Below are positions 1 through 6,906 of a DNA stretch of 64,000 bases, one piece after another. The notes beneath the pieces are model-generated. The model was not told the DNA's origin, made no database searches, and was given only the letters and a program-made list of their open reading frames with translations. Position 1 is the first letter of the stretch; every line of letters begins with the position of its first letter. Both the position numbers and the translations under genes were made by a program. The DNA comes from Desulfovibrio sp. (GTDB lineage Bacteria; Desulfobacterota; Desulfovibrionia; Desulfovibrionales; Desulfovibrionaceae), in contig JACQYS010000009.1 of the NCBI GenBank assembly GCA_016208105.1, forward strand, positions 1 to 64,000. The letters are read 5' to 3'.

Positions 1-68
1 CAGGCCTTTTCGGTTCCGAACCGGCGCTGGAATGTAATCAGGTCCATATCGTGGTAAGGTTTGGCCAT
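1..68 (-). CDS. IS1595-family transposase, N-terminal fragment (runs off left edge)
   Basis: The first 22 codons of a leftward gene are visible, starting at an ATG that is preceded by a strong GAGGAGG ribosome binding site on the minus strand. The peptide contains MDLITFQRRFGTEKA, which resembles the start of IS1595/ISXO2-type transposases. In that family this segment comes just before a zinc-ribbon domain and a DDE nuclease domain. The rest of the gene lies outside the window, so it cannot be judged intact or broken. No terminal inverted repeat could be confirmed in the 140 bases to its right. The assignment rests on a short but characteristic N-terminus. Confidence 0.6.
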   Translation of the reverse strand, partial: MAKPYHDMDLITFQRRFGTEKA

Positions 69-206
69 GGCGAGCCTCCTCAACAGTCTAGATTCTTTCT
101 ATAAAGTATGGAAATTGCGGAGCGAAGGCAATAGCCACGTCCATCTATTCGTTGCTAAACTTCATAGAGTTGAGCCTATATCCACGAGCAGTAAGGAGTA
201 CGGCCG

Positions 207-833
207 ATGTCTTTCCGTTCCTCGACACCCGGCTTCAACAGCGCCACGACGTCCAAACCCGGGGGAAACGAGTTCACAGAGGGTTTCACCCGCATCGTCA
301 AAGCCTTGAACATATCTACCCAGCTCGAACTAGCAGACATCTTAAACATCAGACAGTCCAGCATTTCCGACGCAAAACGCCGCGGGGTCATTCCCGGGGA
401 ATGGGCCTTGAAGCTTTACAAGCAACACAAGCTCAACCCCAGATGGGTTTACGACGGCCTGCCCCCAACCTTCCTCTCGGCCTCGGAAATGAACACAGGC
501 GGCGCAACGTCCGATTCTTCGTCCTTTCTTTTAAAATATCCCGAAGGGTCCTTGGCTGCTGTCAGAATGTCCGACGCGTCCATGGAGCCCTCAATCAGAC
601 GAAACGCCTTTGTGGGTATATACCTGCACGACAAAGAGATGTCCCCCGGCGCTTTTCATGGCCTCAATCTTCCTCTGGAGGGCATCACCGTCCGCAGAAT
701 CCATCTGGACAGACAAACCGGCATGGCCCTCGTAAGCGCCGACAATCCCAGCATTCCGCAACAGCGAGTCCCGCTCGAGCGCATGCACAGCATCGTCTTG
801 GGCCGGGTAATCTGGATCATGTCCCCGGTTTGA
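207..833 (+). CDS. CI-like transcriptional regulator with degenerate S24 domain
   Basis: This is a 208-residue predicted cytoplasmic DNA-binding regulator. Residues about 25-85 form a CI-repressor-type helix-turn-helix containing QSSISDAKRRGVIPGEW. Residues about 115-205 resemble a LexA/S24 peptidase fold, with the likely nucleophile Ser125 in the motif DASMEPSI. The catalytic lysine expected near TVKR is arginine here (TVRRI, residues 161-165), so RecA-stimulated self-cleavage may be lost or altered. The start is supported by AAGGAG at about 191-196. It lies alone between the transposase fragment and panB. It may be a domesticated phage repressor or a standalone host regulator, and the sequence does not tell which. 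Confidence 0.7.
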   Translation: MSFRSSTPGFNSATTSKPGGNEFTEGFTRIVKALNISTQLELADILNIRQSSISDAKRRGVIPGEWALKLYKQHKLNPRWVYDGLPPTFLSASEMNTGGATSDSSSFLLKYPEGSLAAVRMSDASMEPSIRRNAFVGIYLHDKEMSPGAFHGLNLPLEGITVRRIHLDRQTGMALVSADNPSIPQQRVPLERMHSIVLGRVIWIMSPV

Positions 834-906
834 GCTCACCCCGCAAGAGACAATCCGCCCGTATTTGGCTATAGTCTCTCCCCCAAGCCATCTGCCGGGA
901 GGAACC

Positions 907-1758
907 ATGCGGGAAAAACGAATCACTGCGCCAGACATCACTGCCGCAAAGGGTGAACGGAAACTCACCGTCATAACGGCCTACGATGCGGGACAAGCCG
1001 GACTGGCCGAAGCAGCGGGAGCTGACATCCTGCTCGTGGGCGACTCGCTGGGGATGGTGGTTCTGGGTCAGCCGGACACGCTTGGCGTCACCATGTCCCA
1101 AATGCTCCACCACGTATCCGCGGTATCAACCGGAGCAACCAAAGCGCTGGTGCTGGCGGACATGCCGTTCATGTCCTACCAGGCGGACATTGCGCAGGCG
1201 GTCCGAAACGCAGGGCGGCTTGTAAAACTTGGACGAGCCCAAGCCGTCAAGCTTGAGGGGGGGGGAGAGATACTGCCTCAGGTTCGAGCCATCGTCGGGG
1301 CGGGCATCCCGGTGATGGGACACCTGGGACTCACCCCGCAACATGTCGCCGCACTTGGCGGCTACCGGGTCCAGGCCAAAACCGCCCGTGAGGCCCGGCT
1401 TCTTTTAGACGACGCCCTGGCCCTGGCCGAGGCCGGGTGTTTTGCCCTGGTCCTGGAATGCGTTCCGTCCCAGGTGGCCGAGATAGTAACCCAGACCATC
1501 CCCATCCCTACCATCGGAATCGGCGCAGGGCCGGCCTGCGACGGACAAGTTCTGGTGTTCCACGACCTGCTGGGGCTCTACGAGGGGGTCAAGCCTCGTT
1601 TCGTCAAATGCTACGCTGAACTCGGCGCCTTGGCCCGGGAAGCCCTCGGCCGCTTCACCCAGGAGGTCCGTTCCGGGCGGTTCCCGGCTCAGGAGCACGG
1701 CTTCGCCATGGATCCCGAGGAGTACAGCCAGCTCCGCCTAAGCCTGAAAAAAAACTGA
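907..1758 (+). CDS. panB: 3-methyl-2-oxobutanoate hydroxymethyltransferase
   Basis: PanB (283 residues) transfers a hydroxymethyl group from 5,10-methylenetetrahydrofolate to alpha-ketoisovalerate, making ketopantoate for pantothenate and coenzyme A. The family motifs are clear and in order: VGDSLGMVVLG, HLGLTPQ, VLECVP, TIGIGAG and CDGQVLV. Its length is close to the bacterial norm. The ATG at 907 is chosen over an earlier in-frame start because GGGAGGA lies directly upstream and the protein then starts at the conserved core. Its 3' end overlaps the convergent DksA/TraR-type gene by 21 bases. Another coenzyme A gene, coaX, lies about 12 kb away, but the two are not in one operon. Confidence 0.95.
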   Translation: MREKRITAPDITAAKGERKLTVITAYDAGQAGLAEAAGADILLVGDSLGMVVLGQPDTLGVTMSQMLHHVSAVSTGATKALVLADMPFMSYQADIAQAVRNAGRLVKLGRAQAVKLEGGGEILPQVRAIVGAGIPVMGHLGLTPQHVAALGGYRVQAKTAREARLLLDDALALAEAGCFALVLECVPSQVAEIVTQTIPIPTIGIGAGPACDGQVLVFHDLLGLYEGVKPRFVKCYAELGALAREALGRFTQEVRSGRFPAQEHGFAMDPEEYSQLRLSLKKN

Positions 1759-2124
1759 CGCGTCGACCGCTCTTAAGCGCTCCACATCCTCACGCCGCGA
1801 CTGACAGTGAACGCACAGGGCGGCCATGGGCTGTGCCTTAAGCCTGGCTATGGCTATCTCGTCTCCGCACTCTTCACATTCACCATATTCGCCGGACTCG
1901 ATGCGGCTCAGGGCTTCCCGGATGCGCGCAAGGGTTTGCCGGTCCCGCTCTCTCATAAGAAGGGCGAAGTTGCGGTCCGACTCCATGGACGCACGGTCCG
2001 CGATGTCCGGGGGCAGGGTTTCAAAACCGGCAAGCTCCTCCACTGTGGCTCGCATTTTGCCGGTGGTCCGTTCCAACATTTCATTGAGGGTCGCACAAAA
2101 CGTCTGAAGCATCTGATTGGTCAT
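1738..2124 (-). CDS. DksA/TraR-type zinc finger protein
   Basis: This 128-residue protein of the DksA/TraR family binds in the secondary channel of RNA polymerase and helps adjust transcription, usually with ppGpp. A helical N-terminal half is followed by CEECGDEI and CVHC, which form the usual four-cysteine zinc site, with IARLKAQP between them. The ATG at 2124 has CAGGAG upstream; a longer upstream extension exists but adds no conserved sequence. The gene converges on panB and overlaps its last 21 bases. It is shorter than E. coli DksA (151 residues) and may be one of several paralogues, so no symbol is given. Confidence 0.85.
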   Translation of the reverse strand: MTNQMLQTFCATLNEMLERTTGKMRATVEELAGFETLPPDIADRASMESDRNFALLMRERDRQTLARIREALSRIESGEYGECEECGDEIAIARLKAQPMAALCVHCQSRREDVERLRAVDASVFFQA

Positions 2125-2397
2125 GGCACGCTCCTGGCGCTTATTGGGCGGGGCTCTCAAGCGGCTCCCCAACCTCTTTCGCTAGATGACGTATGACCAA
2201 CGACCATTGAGGAGCTGTTTCACGAGTGTGACATTCAGGTTTCGCCTCCGCCTTGAATCCTCTCTTTTTCAAACCTTCCTTGCAATTTTTCGTTCTGCAT
2301 TTAGAATGACGGCGTCAACTCGTCGAAAACCCGTCTATCCCAGGCGTTCGGCGCTTGTTCAACCGACATTTGCAACGCTGCCGGGCGGAGGAATTTG

Positions 2398-3726
2398 ATG
2401 AAAGTGAAGGTTTACGATGAGGACGTTCGGGAGTTTGTCCTCCAACACAACGGCGTTTTCCTCGTTCTCAGCCAGGACCCCCTTTTCGACAGGAATCTGC
2501 GCGGCACTCTGCTGCGCCACCTGCACATCAAGGACGATTGCATCGTCAACGTAACGACCCCCGACCAGCTTCAAAAACAAATCCGCATCGTATTGGGGAA
2601 AGGCCACCGCATCGTTTTTTTTGTGGAGCGGGAAATAAACGGGAAATATACCCACGATCTTGTCCAATTCCTGAAAAACCAACATCCGGACGTACTGATC
2701 ATCATCCTGACCAATGAAGTCGCCAGGGAGGTGCTCATCTACCTGCACGAGCTCGGGGCGAACAACGTCATCACCAAACCGATTTCCCCGGACACGCTCA
2801 TCGAGAAAATCGCTTTCACTGTTAAGCCCCGCGGGCAGATTGGTGAACTCATTGATACCGGGAAACAGCTGAACGATACCGAGAGGTACGAAGAGGCTGC
2901 GGACATTGCCAAAAAGATACTCGAGATAAAACCTGGCAGCCCTGCGGCCTTGCTCGTTTTGGGGGACAGCCTCAAAGGTCAGGGCAAGTTAGAAGAGGCT
3001 CTGGAAGCCTACATGGAGGCCTCCCGCAATGGGAAGCTCTACCTGGAGCCCATCAAGAGAACGGCCGAGCTTCTCAAGGAAACGGGCAATATCAGTGAAG
3101 AGACAAAGTACCTGGAAAGATTGGACAGAATAAGCCCCCTCAATGTGGACCGAAAGATAAGCATCGGAGACAACTATCTGAACATGGGGGAGCGCGACAA
3201 GGCCGTCGAGATTTTCGACGGGGCCATCAAATTGGCGCACAAAGAAGCCATGGCGCTGGTCAGCCGGGTAACACGCACCATCGCTGAACTGTGCATATCC
3301 AGCGCGCCCGAGATATCGGAAAAGTACCTCAGGCAAGCCCTGGATATAAAGAAAGGAATGCTCGACAAAACCGACATCGAGACCTTCAATCGTCTGGGCA
3401 TCAGTCTGCGCAAACAGGGCCGGTGGGACCAGGCCATCGAGGAATACCGCAAGGGCCTCAAAATCTCCCCGAACGATGCGAATCTTTACTACAACATGGC
3501 CATGGCCTGCGGAGAGGGCCGCCAGTTCCAGGACGCTTACAACTACATCGACAAGGCCCTGCGGCTAAACCCTGAACTCTGGTCCATCAATGAGACCGTG
3601 TGTTTCAATATCGCCGCAGTGTATATGAGCGCTTCGAAAAAGGATCTCGCTGCCGAATACCTTCAAAAGACTCTCGAGATCAATCCGCATTTCGAAAAGG
3701 CCAAATCCATGTTGCGCGATTTATAG
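2398..3726 (+). CDS. Pseudo-receiver / tetratricopeptide repeat protein
   Basis: This 442-residue protein has two parts. Residues about 18-135 look like a CheY-type receiver with the conserved lysine (ITKPIS, Lys127) and a threonine (ILTN). Where the phosphorylated aspartate should be, after beta-strand 3 (RIVFFVEREI), there is valine-glutamate rather than aspartate. It may therefore act without phosphorylation or mimic the phosphorylated state. Residues about 140-442 form several TPR units, for example DQAIEEYRKGLKISPND. The ATG at 2398 follows GGAGGAA. A shorter TPR protein at 21488 has a similar repeat style. The role is unknown; a protein-interaction scaffold in signalling is likely. Confidence 0.75.
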   Translation: MKVKVYDEDVREFVLQHNGVFLVLSQDPLFDRNLRGTLLRHLHIKDDCIVNVTTPDQLQKQIRIVLGKGHRIVFFVEREINGKYTHDLVQFLKNQHPDVLIIILTNEVAREVLIYLHELGANNVITKPISPDTLIEKIAFTVKPRGQIGELIDTGKQLNDTERYEEAADIAKKILEIKPGSPAALLVLGDSLKGQGKLEEALEAYMEASRNGKLYLEPIKRTAELLKETGNISEETKYLERLDRISPLNVDRKISIGDNYLNMGERDKAVEIFDGAIKLAHKEAMALVSRVTRTIAELCISSAPEISEKYLRQALDIKKGMLDKTDIETFNRLGISLRKQGRWDQAIEEYRKGLKISPNDANLYYNMAMACGEGRQFQDAYNYIDKALRLNPELWSINETVCFNIAAVYMSASKKDLAAEYLQKTLEINPHFEKAKSMLRDL

Positions 3727-3829
3727 CATGACCGTACCAATCTTCACGCGACTTGCCTGGGCTCTAAACGGACAAACCTTCAAAGAATGAAACGTCCATG
3801 CCGCTTTCATTAAGGGCACAGCTTCCTCT

Positions 3830-4627
3830 ATGATCATCCACCCCGACTTCGACCCCGTTGCCTTGAACCTGGGCCCTCTCCAGGTCCGCTGGTACGGCCT
3901 CATGTACTTGCTGGGTTTTGCCGTCGGCTGGACGCTCGCCCGTTCCCGGGCGTCGCGGCCCGGTTCAGGATGGACCCCGGCCATGGTTGACGACTTCATC
4001 ACCTGGTGCGTGCTCGGCCTGGTGCTTGGAGCGCGTCTTGGCTACGTGCTTTTTTACGATCTTTCGGCCTACATACGTGAGCCCTTGTCCATACTGCAGG
4101 TGTGGCACGGGGGCATGAGCTTCCACGGCGGGCTCATCGGCCTGTGCGTGGTGGTCTGGTTCTTCGCTCGCAAGCACAAAAAGTCCTTCCTGGATATCGG
4201 GGACTTTTTATCCCCGCTGGCCCCTCCCGGCCTCTTTTTCGGACGGCTCGGCAACTTCATAAACGGGGAGCTGTGGGGCGGGCCCACGAACCAGCCCTGG
4301 GGCGTGGTGTTCCCGGACCCCAGAGCCGGAGCCATAGCGCGCCACCCGTCCCAGCTCTATGAAGCCGGACTCGAGGGTCTGGTTCTTTTTTGCGTGTTGT
4401 GGTTGTACTCGTCCAAGAAGAGGCCGCCCGGTGCGGTGATGGGGCTGTTTCTTACACTCTACGGTTTTTTCCGGTTTCTGGTGGAACTCATCCGCGAGCC
4501 GGATGCGCAACTCGGATACCTGGCGTTCGGCTGGGTGACCATGGGACAGCTTTTGTCGTTGCCCATGGTGTTCGTTGGGTTGTGGCTGATGCTCCGCGCT
4601 TATGCAAAGGCCGGGAAAAAAGCCTGA
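3830..4627 (+). CDS. lgt: Prolipoprotein diacylglyceryl transferase
   Basis: Lgt is an inner-membrane enzyme that moves diacylglycerol from phosphatidylglycerol onto the lipobox cysteine of prelipoproteins, the first step of lipoprotein maturation. The 265-residue sequence shows the expected RWYGLMYLLGF start, the HGGMSFHGGL motif, and the signature GRLGNFINGELWGG, along with about seven hydrophobic segments. Substrates in this window would include the PelC lipoprotein and the phage Rz1-like spanin. It stands between the TPR gene and a small convergent gene, 10 bases from the end of the latter. Confidence 0.96.
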   Translation: MIIHPDFDPVALNLGPLQVRWYGLMYLLGFAVGWTLARSRASRPGSGWTPAMVDDFITWCVLGLVLGARLGYVLFYDLSAYIREPLSILQVWHGGMSFHGGLIGLCVVVWFFARKHKKSFLDIGDFLSPLAPPGLFFGRLGNFINGELWGGPTNQPWGVVFPDPRAGAIARHPSQLYEAGLEGLVLFCVLWLYSSKKRPPGAVMGLFLTLYGFFRFLVELIREPDAQLGYLAFGWVTMGQLLSLPMVFVGLWLMLRAYAKAGKKA

Positions 4628-4637
4628 CCCGGCCGTC

Positions 4638-4880
4638 CTACTCCTTCTGGAGCGGTATCAGCGCGAATTCTCCGCAGACGTCCTGGGCCAAAGTTTCGGG
4701 CCACACCGTGATGAATGTCTTTCCCCGGACGGTCTCCACGTTCTCCACCAGAGGACGCGGCGCGTGCCGTTTACAGAAGCCCCATTCGCCCTTGCCCATG
4801 TCCTCTGGTGGACAGTAGCGGTTCTCGTAGGGGATCGGCCCCTTCCAGTACCGGCAGTTCTTGCATCTGACTTTCTTCAT
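4638..4880 (-). CDS. Small cysteine-rich protein, function unknown
   Basis: This 80-residue protein has five cysteines arranged as CKNCRYW at the start, then YCPPE, GFCKRH and DVCGEFA. That pattern suggests a small metal site, zinc or iron, but no enzyme family is recognised. Its ATG overlaps the stop codon of the upstream cyclotransferase gene by four bases (ATGA), so translation is probably coupled. I can describe the fold type only as a likely zinc-ribbon-like mini-protein. Confidence 0.65.
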   Translation of the reverse strand: MKKVRCKNCRYWKGPIPYENRYCPPEDMGKGEWGFCKRHAPRPLVENVETVRGKTFITVWPETLAQDVCGEFALIPLQKE

Positions 4881-5659
4881 GGTTTGGGAAGCCCCTCCAG
4901 GGCGAGTTCGAACAGTGCGGGCCAGTGTTTCCCTGTAACGTATAGCTTCTTGGCCGCAGCATCCCAGGCAATGCCGTTCAGGTCTGAATCCGGCGGCAGG
5001 GGACCGAGCCTGGCTCGAAGCGCGGAGCAGTCGATCCAGGCGGCCACCTTTCCCGAGGCTGGCGAAATGACTGCTATGCGATCCTCATGCCAGACGTTGG
5101 CCAGAATGAACCCTTCCACCCACTCCAGCTCGTTTAGCCTGTCCACTGGCCGGGATCCGTCGCTCACATGAAGCGTCCGCGTGGGCCGGAAGCTTAAGGG
5201 ATCGCGCCAGACAAGAGTGTTGCTTCCATTGCTGGTCACAAGCCCCCAAGGGGTGGATGCGATTCCCCAGCCCTCTGTTTCAAGAGGCAGGGTGCCCTTG
5301 AGTGTCAATGTTCCGGCGTCGTAGAGAAACACCTTTTTTGACAACCAGGTAAGCTGAAAAAGGGTGCCGTTCCATAAGGCCAACCCCTCGCCAAAATCGG
5401 CCCGGTCGAGGTCGACGCGGGCCAGTATCCTGCCGGTGGACGGTTCGACCTTGCGCAGGCTCGAATGTCCATTCAAGCCAGTGCTCTCGTAAAAGTATCC
5501 GTCCGCAAGTATCAACCCTTGGGAGAAGGCATTTGGGTCATGGGGCAGGACGCGTGTGACCGTATACCCCACGCTCCGCGCCCAGGCCTGCGTGGCGAAA
5601 AAAATCGCCAGGCATGCCGCGACGGCCACAACTGATACCTTACTTGAATGAACTCGCAT
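4877..5659 (-). CDS. Glutamine cyclotransferase (glutaminyl-peptide cyclotransferase, beta-propeller type)
   Basis: This secreted or periplasmic enzyme of the plant-type glutamine cyclotransferase family converts N-terminal glutamine of peptides to pyroglutamate. An N-terminal signal segment (VAVAACLAIFFATQAWA) precedes the mature part. Family features are seen in order: FSQGLIL, YESTGLNGHSSL, FGEGLALW, LTWLSKKVF, EGWGIA, LNELEWVEGFILANVW and LNGIAWD near the end. The in-frame TTG at 5683 would extend it by eight residues; the ATG at 5659 gives a cleaner signal peptide, so I use it. It is the first gene of a two-gene unit with the small cysteine-rich gene. The physiological substrate is unknown. 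Confidence 0.85.
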   Translation of the reverse strand: MRVHSSKVSVVAVAACLAIFFATQAWARSVGYTVTRVLPHDPNAFSQGLILADGYFYESTGLNGHSSLRKVEPSTGRILARVDLDRADFGEGLALWNGTLFQLTWLSKKVFLYDAGTLTLKGTLPLETEGWGIASTPWGLVTSNGSNTLVWRDPLSFRPTRTLHVSDGSRPVDRLNELEWVEGFILANVWHEDRIAVISPASGKVAAWIDCSALRARLGPLPPDSDLNGIAWDAAAKKLYVTGKHWPALFELALEGLPKP

Positions 5660-5991
5660 TCGTGGATGTGTCTTCAGGCCCAACGCAAGCTCCGTCCGCC
5701 GGCCTTCCAGGCAAGCCGTGAAATATATTCGCGATACGTTCCCCGAACTATCTCAACAGGTAGGCACCCAGCAAGCTCCGGCAGCCACACTGCGGGTCTC
5801 ACTCCACGACTTGAAACGAACCACTCGTCCTCTGCTCCAGTCCATTCCGCCTCTACCTGACAATTCATTGCTCTGCGATAGGAACGTGAACATTCTAAAA
5901 AGTGAATATTTTACCCTCGCTTCTATTGATGTTCACCTTGACCGTCCCTTGACGATGACTATTTTGTAATGATGTTTTCATGCAAAGCAGT
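5660..5991. other. Intergenic region without recognised gene
   Basis: About 330 bases lie between the divergent cyclotransferase and outer-membrane protein genes. Short open frames exist on both strands but none has a convincing ribosome binding site or family signature. The right half is AT-rich and leads into the promoter at 5992. Confidence 0.5.
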
Positions 5992-6021
5992 TTGACATGA
6001 GCCCAATGCAGAAAATATATC
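5992..6021 (+). promoter_or_regulatory. Sigma-70-type promoter of the outer-membrane protein gene
   Basis: A perfect TTGACA lies at 5992-5997. It is followed after 17 or 18 bases by ATATAT or TATATC at about 6015-6021. Spacing and direction fit a housekeeping promoter starting transcription about 30 bases before the gene at 6059. Confidence 0.6.
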
Positions 6022-6029
6022 TCGGCACG

Positions 6030-6044
6030 GCTGGAGGTTCCAGC
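6030..6044 (+). promoter_or_regulatory. 5' leader hairpin before the ribosome binding site
   Basis: GCTGGA (6030-6035), a GGT loop, and TCCAGC (6039-6044) form a small hairpin at the predicted 5' end of the transcript. It stands just before AAGGAGGA. Such a hairpin could protect the mRNA end or tune translation; this is inference. Confidence 0.4.
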
Positions 6045-6058
6045 TCAAGGAGGAATTT

Positions 6059-6628
6059 ATGAACACATTTTTTAAGAGAACTCTCATCCTGGGTCTGCTC
6101 GTGGCATTCGGTCTGAGCGCCGGCCTGGCCCAAGCCAAAACCCTGGACGCCGGCACAGTTTACGTCGAGCCCAAGGTGGGCATGTACGCCAACTCCAACG
6201 ACCGCATCAGCTCCATGTTCTCCTACGGAGTCGAAGGCGGCTACTTCGTGGCCGATGGTTTTTCCCTGAGTGTGGAGGCGCTGGGGTATGTGATCACCCA
6301 AAAGCGCAACCCCTGGTGGTCCGGCAACGCCAACTACGAAACCGTGAACGCGTTCAGCCCCATTGCCTTGGCGCGCTACCACTTCATCAACCAGGAGAAG
6401 TTCTCCGTGTTCGGCGGCATCGGCCTGGGCGGGTTCTTCTCGGGAGTGAAGGTGCCCCGCAACGGCTACTCCTCCAACCTGACCGAGGTGGGTGAAGTCG
6501 GCATGAACGTGTTCCTGAGCCAGGCCATCAGCCTGCAGCTTGCCGGACGCTGGCAGCACATCGGCGAGTTCAGCAACAAGGGTTCGGACAACTGGGGCGG
6601 CAACCTGGCCGTGAAGTACGCCTTCTAG
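6059..6628 (+). CDS. Small outer-membrane beta-barrel protein
   Basis: This 189-residue protein has a clear signal peptide (LILGLLVAFGLSAGLAQA) followed by alternating beta-strand sequence and a C-terminal aromatic residue (NLAVKYAF), as in OmpA/OmpX-like eight-strand barrels. Segments such as GVEGGYFVADGFSLSVEALGY and FGGIGLGGFF fit transmembrane strands and turns. The start has an excellent AAGGAGGA site. A strong promoter precedes it and a strong terminator follows, so it is probably a highly expressed single-gene unit. The exact role (structural porin-like, adhesion or stress) is not shown by the sequence. Confidence 0.8.
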   Translation: MNTFFKRTLILGLLVAFGLSAGLAQAKTLDAGTVYVEPKVGMYANSNDRISSMFSYGVEGGYFVADGFSLSVEALGYVITQKRNPWWSGNANYETVNAFSPIALARYHFINQEKFSVFGGIGLGGFFSGVKVPRNGYSSNLTEVGEVGMNVFLSQAISLQLAGRWQHIGEFSNKGSDNWGGNLAVKYAF

Positions 6629-6681
6629 GCTGATACGCCACACTGTGCGAATCGGCTGGCAACAGCTAAGAACAACCAGCA

Positions 6682-6710
6682 AGGCCCCTCACCCGAGGGG
6701 CCTTTTTCTT
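6682..6710 (+). terminator. Rho-independent terminator
   Basis: AGGCCCCTC, the loop ACCC, and GAGGGGCCT form a perfect nine-pair stem directly followed by TTTTCTTTT. It ends the outer-membrane protein transcript. Confidence 0.9.
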
Positions 6711-6789
6711 TTCCCGGAAAGTCTGTACAGCGTAAGGCGCCGCTCGAACCTGCGCGGCATCAAACGATCCTTTTCCAACCAAGGCACAC

Positions 6790-6906
6790 ATGGACAACAC
6801 CAACGATTCTTCCCAATCGCCCGACGAGTTCGAGACTCTCATCGAACCTGAGGCTTCCCTGCCTGAACTCACTCTCTAGGAGCTTCCCGAACAGCTGCGC
6901 CAAGCC
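6790..6906 (+). pseudogene. Interrupted N-terminus of the DEAD-box helicase (in-frame TAG)
   Basis: An ATG at 6790 opens a frame that runs in phase into the helicase: MDNTNDSSQSPDEFETLIEP, then LPELTL, a TAG at 6877-6879, and ELPEQLRQAMARAGWETL. The sequence on both sides of the TAG reads as one continuous Q-motif region, with conserved helicase spacing. TAG probably replaced a sense codon such as GAG (glutamate). Either the protein now starts later, or the stop is a sequencing error, or it is read through. Confidence 0.7.

Noticed and set aside
152-874. A 240-codon plus-strand frame overlapping the S24-like regulator
   Set aside because: It is out of frame with the well-supported regulator (which has AAGGAG and clear domains) and is rich in arginine, histidine and proline, typical of a shadow frame.
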